NCBI GenBank assembly: GCA_029964075.1
Contig: CM057149.1
Coordinates: forward strand, 25,248,197-25,312,196
DNA: 64,000 nt
Direction: 5' to 3'
Source: Patiria pectinifera
Taxonomy: Eukaryota; Echinodermata; Asteroidea; Valvatida; Asterinidae
Shown here: positions 33,970-45,500 of the stretch, one piece after another
Numbering within the stretch: the first letter of the stretch is position 1
Layout: the number at the start of each line of letters is the position of its first letter
Program-made: the position numbers and the translations under genes
The notes under the pieces: generated by a model
The model's input: only the letters and a program-made list of their open reading frames with translations
What the model was told of the DNA's origin: nothing
Databases searched by the model: none

Positions 33970-36321
33970 CGTAGGAGTCGGAACGTCACGTCATCAGTTC
34001 AAGTTCAAACGTAGCACAGTACGCCAATGCACTTTTCGCTTGGAACTATATATCCGCCTTTGCATGCAGGAGCTTATAGTGCAGTTTTTCTGTACATTTT
34101 GGTCTCGTATGTCTGTACAGTTTCCATATTCCTGCTCTGTGCTTGAAGCTTTGGACTGAAATCTTTACTTTTAACGATTGGTGCAGGATTTCGTAACTGC
34201 TCTTCCGTTCGCGTAGACATATTCGTTTTGGATCGCATCCAGGAGGCGGGTGAGCGGTTCATTAATTTTGCGAGGCCGTAGCTGCTCGGACCCGATGGTA
34301 ATTTACTTATGGTAGACCATAGTAAGCTTGAATATGTCGCCTCCCTTGATTTGGGTAAATCAAGACGTTATACCCAAATCAAACAGCGCCCTCCTATTCT
34401 GTTCGCCATACCTCAAATGGCTTAATTCTTGAAGGGGGAGCTCATTCTTAGCACTAAATTTCTTGTTCATTATTCGAAATCCGGATAACCATAACACGCT
34501 ATTCTAATCATAACCAACAGTTGTATTTCTAATATAAGGGAATCTTAGCGTACAGTAATCTAGAAAAAAGACAAACATAACGCTAAATTTTAATTATACG
34601 TGTAATCATATTATACACAGGTTTCTCGCTTACTTTATCAATTCAAGTTCATGGAAAGCTATAGGTTTTCCCGGCCAAGTTAGCAGATTTATCGGCCAAT
34701 CACCCATTTTCGCACGAATTTGAATGCACGTTGAGATGAACATTCAATTACCTAAAACACCAATCAATTTCACATTAGAAGCATGCGATTTCATATTTTA
34801 ATCATGCAACTTCAACAATAGAGCATTAAAATAAAAAAAGCACAAACGAGCATCCAAATTCACCGGAGCTTCCTGCTGTGTAAGTTTGGTCATTCGAATT
34901 CACCATTGCGCAAGCATTATGTGGAAAGTATTAAAGCAAACTAATTCTAAATAGGTCCATGTCGTTCCGTCGTGTGTTAGAGTAAGATGAAGTGCTTTTG
35001 TTCCAATTTGGAAATATAGATATAAAAAAACCTGTCCGCCACAAGACTCTGCCACTACTCTGATCACCATGCAAACTATTAGATTGAAGCAGTACAAAAT
35101 AATATCAATATGCCAGCTCATAGGCGTTACATGAGAATTTCAGTTGTAGACAGTGCTCGTTTGATGCCCAAGACTATCTTGAACATGCAGACAATCTTGG
35201 CATAAACAGATATCTACTGCCGGGTCAATTGTAGAAACGTATCTGGGATCTGGCAGACAGGAAATCCTGCCAATAGGAGGGGCCAGAAACACAAAAATGG
35301 ACGACGTCATGAAGCAGAAATAATGAAGTGGTGAAATAAATGAAAAGCGTCGCATCGTATACCTTCGTTGACTTTTATTTTGAATGAAAAAAAGTGCTAA
35401 ATAGAATGACCGGAAGTGAAAACGATAACAAGAATCTCATGCAAATAGCCCTCAACCAAACCGACCCAAATTGAATGATCACTTAAACCGAATGACATGA
35501 CTTCAATTTAGGATGTGTTAAACATGAAAATGTCAGGTCTTCAAACGAATTTGAACGCCTGAAATCTAATACGGACCAAGTGAATAACAGCAGGGCGCTA
35601 CTTTGCTTTAAATTGGCCACTATCAAGATGAATTCGAATGCTATCTTTGCGAAAATAGCCGAGAAACCTATACTATAAATCCCATTTCTAATTTACACCA
35701 ATTGTAGCATTCTGATTTGTCCTAGTTTCGGGCATCTGAAGATAGCGTTGAATTGAAAACACAAATTCGTTTTTTATCCTTTATTTGAATACTTTGGTAA
35801 TTCAATTTCGTTGGTTGAATGCTGAAACGTCACGGTCAGACATGTTTCAAATATTTTCTTTGTTGTCTCAATTCGGTAGCCCAAAAAAAGAAACAAAAGG
35901 TTTAAGCCTATCCAAGCTAGCTTTCCAAGACCGTATTGCCTTTAACTCCTGGCCTTGTGACGTGTACGGTCTTGCACGAACTGAATGAGAATGACCGAAA
36001 GTGTGCCGTAATTAAGGAAAATATCTGCATTTTCAATTCAACGAGACGAATTTCCCGAAACGAGTGCGAATCAGAATACATTCGCGAATATAAAATACAT
36101 TTTATTGTTGTAAATTAGAAATCGGAACTAACAAAGGAGCCCAACGCCGTCCTTGAACGAAATTGAAGTATAGTTTCATAGAATTTGGATTATCGTTTAA
36201 GTGACCGGGAAAACCTATATTAAGCATTATTGTTGGTATTCATTCCACAAAAATAAAGGTAATTTATAAGCCGAATGGCGAAACGTCAAAAGCTAGCAAA
36301 AACCATCAGCGGAAGGGATAA
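33970..36321. other. No intact gene seen; old repeat
   Basis: A segment at 34377-34412 is an inverted match to 31205-31240. The segment 35690-35880 resembles 63400-63580 in the same orientation (blocks TACACCAATTGTA and ACGGTCAGA), so it belongs to an old dispersed repeat. The short ORFs at 35785-36118 lie in or beside that repeat. Confidence 0.4.
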
Positions 36322-36327
36322 TTTATT
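36322..36327 (-). terminator. Candidate polyadenylation signal of the Ig gene
   Basis: AATAAA on the minus strand, about 126 bases after the TGA of the gene's last coding exon. A second AATAAA is at 36101-36106. Choice between them is inference. Confidence 0.4.
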
Positions 36328-36452
36328 TTCAAGTTTAAATCTAAACAAAAACTTGGTTCAAAAATTAAGTGTTATCCAGAGGCTGTATGATAAATAAACA
36401 GTTCGTTCTTCATGCGTACATTTGGTTTGTTACTGGTGAAGTAAATCAAGCT

Positions 36453-36514
36453 TCACACTGCGATGACTGCGTTCAGTGGTTTCCTTGCTTCGCTATCCCA
36501 ACTCGTTTCCTTGT
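36453..36514 (-). CDS. Ig gene exon 8 (C-terminus and stop)
   Basis: The acceptor is CTTTATATTGCAG. Two bases complete a split codon, then [20 protein letters not shown] and TGA at 36455-36453. The last three residues (IAV) fit a class II PDZ-binding motif (hydrophobic-X-hydrophobic). No ITIM or ITAM tyrosine motif is present. Confidence 0.65.
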
Positions 36515-39500
36515 CTGCAATATAAAGGTTTTCGACTAAATTTGTAATACGTCTTGTAATGTGTCACTCACTACAAAGTGGAAAAGTTATGTTAAAATCT
36601 GTCCAGGCAGTGCGCACTGTTAGTTGGAATAACATCATAACTTCAAAGGGGGCTGAGATGGTCTCGCAGAGTCTAGATAATAACAAATGTCGTCATTCTT
36701 TTCAAGTGAATAGTAGTAAAAGTAATAGTAGTTTCTAAAAAAAATCAGCCTGTTTTCATACCTCTTTTTTCCCCGATACTCTTCTCGTTGTTGTTATTCT
36801 GCAAAGAGAGAACGTCGAATGTCATTTAATGCGTCCATTGATCCTCGGTTATCATTACAAGCTCCTTCAGTTCAGTCGATATATTGTTATTCCAATCAAG
36901 GTTAAAACAGTTTTTTTAACTTTGAAAAGGGAAAAACTATGCAGAAAGTATCCCAAACAAAACTACTAACGAAGGCTTGCACCACTACTGGTGTAGTTCT
37001 CTTAAACACGATTCGCTTCGTCATATGTATAATGTCAGTTTCGTCAAAGGTCGCTTTTTCAATGGTTGTCATCAATTACTGTGCAATTTAAATTGAATAT
37101 ACCTCATACAGAATTACTGTTTTCGACGTTTGGAACCATCCCTGACTTTCGACTACAGCATTTCCTGAAGTATATTTGTCATTATTATAAGCAAGCTGGG
37201 ATATTACATTGTTTAGAAATATAAAGATACTAGAAAGTGTTATCGTACCTCTTTTTCATTCCTTTTTTCAGGCGTCCTCTTCCATATCTGAAATGATAAT
37301 GACAATATACGACGGAATGTAATATAATGGCTAAACAATGTTTCATACACAACAACTTATCTACTCAACTGATTTGGAGTTTCTTAGTCTATTATCTTTG
37401 CTTGTTTCTTAGCTATACCTCATATGTGGCCATCGTTAACAAATCAGGGACATAGGAGTCATTCCTGTATATGTCTAGACACCTTGTGTGATGGACATAC
37501 GGTTTAAACCAAGCACCTCAGAAAAATGTTTAGTGCACATATCATGTTTCTGTTCATGTTAATACACCATTTGTGCAAGGATAAGTATAAGCCAGTTGGG
37601 TATTCCAAAGTAGTCTAAGCCAGTTGGGTATTCCAAAGTAGTCTGGGGCACAACAAGATTCGACGAAGTTTGTTTTCGGGATAACCACGGCAGATAAGTG
37701 CAAGCAATGCTATAGGGCACGTGACAACCAAATCTGCATTCTGTGCAATTTTCGTTCGCACAAAAGTTTTAACACACGAGACGCCTAAAAACACCTCGCT
37801 GTCTAAGCTTTTTTTTTTTTTTTTTTTGCACAATGTTATACTTCGGATCACGACGATCTCTTCAATTTTGCTGGTACCCCGCTATGGTTTTGCACGCATA
37901 CGATGATTTTTTTTTTATCCCGGAAGAAAAATCGGCAAATCTTGACGTGCACATGCGCAGTTGGAATACCGAACTCGCTTATTGGCAAAGACCCCCGATT
38001 TACCTTGTACACAGCAATACACAATCCAACGTTAGCAGCGAATGCCAGGCAAACAACAACTATAAGCCAAGTCGGGCCATTTTGAGAGCTGTGTGTATTA
38101 TCCTTGAACGTCTCGCAAAACCTTGCCATCATGACAGTTGTCGTAGGTTTAAGTGATGTGAAATCTGCAAATACATACAAACAATGTGGAATGAACATGG
38201 GAGCCTGGAATGGAAGTTGAACATTGTTAGGGCACTGATGATTATGTGATCAGCAAGGATCTATTGTTCATGATCAATATTTCTTGCGACCTTCCATTGA
38301 AACAGCAAACTCCTATAGGACAGTGCATTTCGACGATGTTTTCACGATTTTGAGTTTTGCCGGCCAATTTATTGCACTTGACAAAAAGAAGAAAGTGCCC
38401 GAGTTTCAAAGCGAAATACTGTTTACTTCTGTAATTATCGTAAAGGGCCTGTCACATTATATGCGCTCTCATAGGAGACCTTACGGCGACCAAATTTTTT
38501 TCATAAATTGAATAATCGCAGCGAGGACGCAACAAAATGACAACTTTCTGTCTCAAAGAAGCTCAAGCTACGCTCATACTTTGCTCTTCCCGCGCTTAAA
38601 GCGTGCGTGTGTGTAGGCATTACATTCACTGTGTGGACTTCCGAACAAAGGAGGTCCATACAAACCAGGTAGAGGCGACGTTGTATGGCTTGGGCAAGTC
38701 CACACAGTGTTTCCCCATTTCTGGAAAACAGTTTTGAGGCATTTTGGGGTTAGGTTTATCCATGGCAAAATGAAGAGAAACACTAAAGGGGATCATCAAA
38801 AAAAATGGGTTGAAAGAGCTTTCACAGTTTGAGAAAAATGAGTTTTTTTCACTGGTTTTTCTTAACTACACGAAACCAAGGGATGTTCACACTTGGTATG
38901 TAACGTAAACATGTGAGGGGGGGGTGTGTGTGTGTGGGTGTGTGACCACAAATTCGCTGCCTTGTGGAGACTCACACACAATAGTGAACAAAACATTGTA
39001 AAGGTCTCCACAGGGCAATTTCTATAGATGAATAGGTCTCCACAAGGTTTTCACGAAATAGATATATGGGTTTTACTCAAAAACTAGGAATTTCCAAGGT
39101 GTGTTTATTTGTCGCAGATGGAAGAGTTTTAGAAAAGGGATATTAATTCCAAATTTCAGCCCAGGAAACTTATTCTGGTTAAAATAAGAGCATTTTGAAA
39201 ATTCACTTTCAAAATTGAACACTTTACTACACGGGAACAAAGAAATGTCTCCACAAGGATACAAATTTTGGAATGCGTGGGGGTGTGAGTTTGTGTTACA
39301 TACCCTATGTGGACTTGTGAACAAAAGAGGTCCACATAATGCAGGTTGTGTTAACCTTATGTGGACTAAGCCGTGTCCACATAAGGTTTTGCCCTTTCTG
39401 GAAAACAGGTTTAGAGGCATTTTTGGGTTAGGTTTATCAGTAGCAGAATGAAGAGAAACACTATAGGGAATCATAGAAAAAAAATTGGGTTAAAAGATTT

Positions 39501-42500
39501 TTCACAGTTTAAGTAAAGTTATTTTTGTACCGAGTTTTCTTAACTACACGAAAACAAAGCAATGTCCACACAAGGTATGTAACGTAAGTCTGTGTGTGTG
39601 GGGGGGTGGGTGTGTGTGTTCGTGCTCTATTTTACTACAAGTTCAGTCATCAATCTCAACCAAACTTTATGTGATTATTGCTGGTCCCTAGCCGTAAAAC
39701 GGATAAAAAAAAAAAACAATACACTAGGCCAGCTCACTGGTCCCTAGCGATACCGCGGCTACCGATTTCAGGCCCTGCTTCATGTCAATTTCTTTCTCTA
39801 GTGTCGCAAAACTTTTTTATAACACACACAAGTGCGCAAGAGCGCACTTACATAGGCATAGAAGTGGGGTACTTCCGTTGTTCTCATGTACTAAAATTTT
39901 GCAATATTGCACACTAATTTCAAATTGCTCTTATTTTAACCAGAATTAATTTCCTGGGCTTAAATTCAGACTTAATATCCCTTTTCTAAAACTCTTCCAT
40001 TTACGTCACGTGGCCGGTTTTAAATAGTGGTCTTAAAAGCTTTTCCAGTGTCAAATTTTGACTTCTTTGAAATCCGTTTTAGTTACGGTTTTATTGGTTG
40101 AACGTTCACAATCGCAGGCATGCGCAATACTACCAGTGAGTCAGTATTTCATAGTCCTAAATTCACAATACACCGGGATGGATGCGTTTTCCGCGACATC
40201 GCCCATTACACGGGCGCCAATTTGTTTACGACATGGACAATATGGGTGTTTCAAAGAAAAGAAAAAAGTAAGCTGTTGTACTGACTGCCCCTTTAACCAT
40301 ATAACGCAACTTAATGTAAATAACAACATTGGCGTCACATGTAAAGAACTTGCCAATCAACGCCAGCGAACATCTTTGACTGGTACCCTGTAATGTACAT
40401 ATAAATTCGCTGGTGTGTCCACATGTGCTCCGTGTGGGTTTTTACATGTGTTCTGACTGTTGGTGAAAAGTTAGGAGTTATCGCGTTATGACATTTTTGA
40501 GCACCAATATTCAGCATAATTTTACCAGCGTTTATCATCGTCTTCGTGTGTTTTCGTCAAGTCAGTAATTGTCTGTTTGTGTCCTGAACAATCCTCGTAG
40601 ATAAAAACTCTATACGAACTTTGGTTCGTGCATCCGCGCAAGGAAAGATATCGCGATCGACCAGAGTCAGTATTCGTCCCGAGGCGAGAAGACCGAGCGA
40701 GTGGACTCGTGCCCAATTCACGGACAAATACCTTGGTGAGTTGACAACAGCTTTTGTACTGCGTATAACTATAAATACACTACATTGATGACCCTGCACA
40801 CCTGGAAAAGGTTCGCAAATTCTCTTGTCTCCCTCATCATCATTAGTGTCTCGCCCGTGGATACACATCGCACGATTGTTTTATATTTCAACTCGGCCAT
40901 GACGGACCCAGCCCCCGCCGACGGCGCCGCCCCTGAGGGCGCCCTACCACCTAAGCCAGTTCTGCACCCAGTCGCCGCGGTCAGTCTCAAACTGCCACCA
41001 TTCTGGCCAAATGACCCTACCCTTTGGTTCGCGCAGGTCGAGGCCCAGTTCATCACTCAAAACATCACAACACAGGCCACCCGTTTCGCATATGTCATTG
41101 CCTCTCTGCAACCAGAGATAGCTCAGGAGGTCAGAGATCTTCTGATCACACCACCCACTACTGACCGGTATGACAGTCTTGAATCAGAGCTGATTCGCCG
41201 GACCTCCCTGTCGGAGCAGAAACGCCTCCACCAACTACTCATCTCAGAAGAGCTCGGAGACCGCAAACCGTCCCAGCTACTACGCCGGATGCGGCAGCTC
41301 CTCGGAGACAGTTCGCAGGAGGATAAGGGTAATCCTTACTTTTAGGACCCCTTTCCTATATAAGGTTAAAAGACTCACCAAAACAGCTGACTAAATGACA
41401 CCCAAAAGTGACATTCTGATATTTATTGACACATTTGAACATTTGGCAATGACACCTCTTGAATATCAGCAGGTTTGATTTTGTAGAAAGAGGGCAGGGT
41501 TTTGATTTATGAGGGGTTAAAGACGATGATGACAAACAGAAAATAAATTTAAAAAGCAAGATGGCGAACTGCAAAAAAAGGTAGGAAAGTCACATTTTCT
41601 TTGAACGCAGTGGCTATTGTTACGGCAGCCGTAACGCATTTCCCATTTTCTATCGTTATGGTAGACTGCAACTTTTATAAAAACATGACAAGAAAATATA
41701 AAATTAGAAGGAAAAAAGTGAATTTGAACGTTATGAAATTCAGACTTTATTTCCCTTTTAAAAAAAATCCTCCAAAGCCTCAGGTTAGAAAAGGAAAAAA
41801 ATTCGAGTGCAAAACTGAGATACGAACACGCAACCTTGCGGTGCAAAATCCTACCCTTTATTGACCGAGCTGTCGCACTACTCGCTAAATTGTGGGGAAA
41901 CAAATAATTACATACCTACGTGCGTATCAAAAAAGTATCGTAGAGGGCGCTAAACAACGGCTGCCGTAACGATAGCCACTTCGTTCTTTGAAAGTGCTTT
42001 CAAAATTATAACTAACATGAGTTTGTCTGAAGAAAAAAAGGCTTCTTTAGCCTGCAAAAGTCACTTTGGTACTGGACAGTCATCTGCAAAAGTCAGTTTT
42101 GAACAGAACTCGTACAAAATAGAGGTGTCCTAAAAGTAAGGATTACTAGGATAAGATCTTGAAACAACTCTTCCTGCAACGTTTGTCAACCAGTACGCAG
42201 TCTATTCTTGCCTCCATGGCTGATACCGTAGGTATTGAACAGTTGGCTGATTTAGCTGACAAGATCGTGGAAGTTTCTCCCCCTTCAACCGCATCAGCTG
42301 CTGGAATTGCAGTCCCCGCTCCCTATTCTCCACCACAGACCCAACTGCCGCAAGCTCATCCGGATATCCTGGTACTGCAAGACCAAATGGCCTCACACAC
42401 GTCAAGTCCAAGCTTTGACGACACAATTACAGCGTGGACAGGCCCGTAGCCGTAGCCGTGGTCGTCCAAAATCCCGCACCTACCCTGCTGATCGCAGTCC

Positions 42501-45500
42501 CAGCGCCCCCGCCGGTCGGTCTGGAGACCGACAGTGCTGGTATCACTGGAAGTTTGGTAACAAGGCAACCAAGTGCACCAGCCCATGTTCCCGCCGTAAT
42601 CCACCAGTCTCGGAAAAACCCCAAGCCAGCGGCTAGCGGCGACAAGTCAGCCTGGCAACACCATACCCAGTCGCCTCTTTTACATCACAGATAAGCGAAT
42701 GGGCACACGTTTCCTGGTCGACACCGGGGCAGAAGTAAGTGTCCTTCCACCCCGTTCCCACTTGATCCACCAATTGGGGGATCTGATCCACCTTTTGCCA
42801 AATTGCCGGATCAGATCCCCCAATTGGCGGATCAGATCCGGCAATTGTGTGTAGTGGGAACGCTAACCGTTATAAGGTGGATCAGGATCAGATCCACCTT
42901 TTCTGATCCACCTCTGGGCCAGGATACAGATCCCCCAGTTGGTGGATCAGATCCGGCAATTAGCAGATCACGATCAGATGGGAACGCAAAAGGTGGATCT
43001 GATCCGGCAATTTGACCTGTCAACATCCGCACGGTGCACGAGTGGCGCGAAAATGTTGCAGTCTTAAGAACAAAGAAACACGTTTTCAGGCGTGTACATT
43101 GTGTAGCTCATGTGAAAATTACCAACGTACACAACATGCACAATAAACAACCGCTGAACTACGGGCTAGCACCGCGCATGCACGTGGTATATCCTGAAAC
43201 TACACTAGCCCTTTTACAATTTTCGTTGAAATTTTTTTTTTATTTTTCCATCCATAAATGACTCTGAGTCCGCACTCACCAAAACACTTCAATTTGGCAC
43301 AGAATCATGGAAAAGCTTACGAATACGCAATGAGAATAGTGCCGATAACGCGCTGCGTCTGGAGGTGACAAATCTGTAGTATTGATTATAGAAAATTGGA
43401 AAATGATGTCGTAGTACAATGTACATCATGTGACCATGTTTAACCAATGAGAAGCTTCAGAACCAAGGAATCCCTTATCGATGCATTGGTTTCTGCCGTG
43501 ATGTCACACAATGAGCGGCGCTGTTCGATTTCACCAGTTAATTTATGCACGTACGGATCCTCTACGTATGTACAGATCCGTGATTTATGTCGGTGAATTC
43601 GCGTAATTTTTGTAGGTGAATTCATAGCGCTGTTAAAAGCTGACCCATCCTGGCCTAGCATGCAACACTACTGGCACTCCACAGAGCGCGCGTAATTCCG
43701 AACTCTGTGACCTTTCACCTGTTTCGGACTCAACATTTCCGTTCGAAAAGGTGGATCAAGCATAAGTGGGAACGCGACTTGCGGTTTCGTTGCGGTAAGA
43801 TAACGATCACACCAAAATGCCGGATCTTGATCCACCTTTTCCAAATTCAAGTGGGAACGCGGTGATAACCCTAAATTTAAGATGCAATCTACATGTACTT
43901 CCGTTAACTTACAGGCAGTCAATGCTTCACCTATCAAGACCTATGGAGAAAAATCTGTAACATTACATTTTGGGTTGAGGCGTGTTTTTCGTTGGGTATT
44001 CATCATTGCTGACTCACCAACACCAATCATTGGTGCGGATTTTCTCCGCCATTTTGATTTACTGGTTGATGTACGACACAATGGACTCATCGATACCAAC
44101 ACAAATCTTTCTGTACAAGGGATTTCATCGCATACAGCTTCCATCAGTCCTATGTTTGTGGTTGCATCAGCTTCATGCTATGACACTCTACTTCAAGAAT
44201 ACCCCAGGATTTCTCGTCCGGTGTATACGCATACAGAAGTGAGACACAATATCACCCATCATATTGAGACTACGGGACCCCTGGTCGGTGCTCGACCCCG
44301 ACGACTCGCACCTGATCGTCTGCACGTTGCGAAAGCCGAGTTCGACCACATGCTCGAGTTGGGCATCATACAGCCATCCTGCAGCAATTGGTCCTCACCT
44401 CTGCACATGGTGCCGAAAAAGACACCTGGTGACTGGCGCCCTTGCGGTGATTATAGGGCACTCAACAAATGCACCGTACCCGACTGCTACCCGATCCCAC
44501 ACCTACAGGATTTCTCATCATCCCTGCACGGTTGCACAGTTTTCTCCAAAATAGACTTGATCCGGGCATATCACCAACTACCAGTCGAGCCTGCTGATGT
44601 CCATAAGACCGCCATAACTACGCCCTTTGGACTTTACGAGTTTGTGCGCAAGCCCTTTGGGCTGCGGAATGCAGCGCAAACTTTCCAGCGATTTATCGAC
44701 GAAGTGACCCGAGGCTTGCCTTTTGTCTACGTCTATCTCGATGACCTATTGGTGGCAAGCACTTCCGAGGCGGAGCACTTGGATCATCTCCGACGGCTGT
44801 TTGATCGTCTAGCTGAGTATGGCGTGGTCATTAATCCAGGCAAATGTCAGTTCGGAGTTCCGAATCTCACTTTTCTCAGCCATCAGGTTGACCAGTTTGG
44901 TTTCCGCCCGTTGGCAGACAAGGTGAAGAGCATCCAGGAATTCCCAGTGCCGGAGTCACTTAGCAAGTTACGAGAATTTCTTGGGTTGATCAATTTCTAC
45001 AGACGGTTTATCCCTAATTGTGCAGACACCGTTCAACCTCTCACTGACATGCTCAAGAACTGTAAGAAGAAAAACCAGCCCATCGAGTTAGACGAGCGTG
45101 CCCGGTCAGCATTCGAGCGCGTCAAGGCAAAATTAACAGATGCAACGCTGTTGGTCCACCCAAAGGCTGAGGCACCATTATGCCTTTTCACTGATGCATC
45201 AGATGTGGGAGTCGGAGGTGTTCTACAACAATGTGAAGCTGGAACATGGCAACCTCTCTCCTTCTTCTCGAAGCATCTCCAACCGGCCGAAACACGCTAT
45301 CGTACATTTGGCAGAGAACTCCTCGCAATTTACCTCAGCGTGAAATACTTCCGTCATATACTCGAAGGTCGTTCGTGCTGCATTTACACAGATCACAAAC
45401 CACTCACCTACGCTATGCATTCCAAGCCAGATCGCCATTCACCACGTGAAGTCCGTCATCTTGACTACATCTCACAGTTTACGTCTGACATCCGTCACAT

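Larger units (their letters stand above)
41328..42147. mobile_element. 820-bp MITE inserted in gag, 8-bp target duplication
   Basis: TIRs are GGTAATCCTTACTTTTAGGA at 41328 and an inverse ending TAAGGATTACT at 42147. AGGATAAG flanks both sides (41320-41327, 42148-42155), and removing the insertion with one copy leaves gag in frame. The 8-bp duplication fits hAT, P or Merlin; the ends do not show the hAT consensus. It contains a second inverted-repeat element at 41603-41986. Confidence 0.85.
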
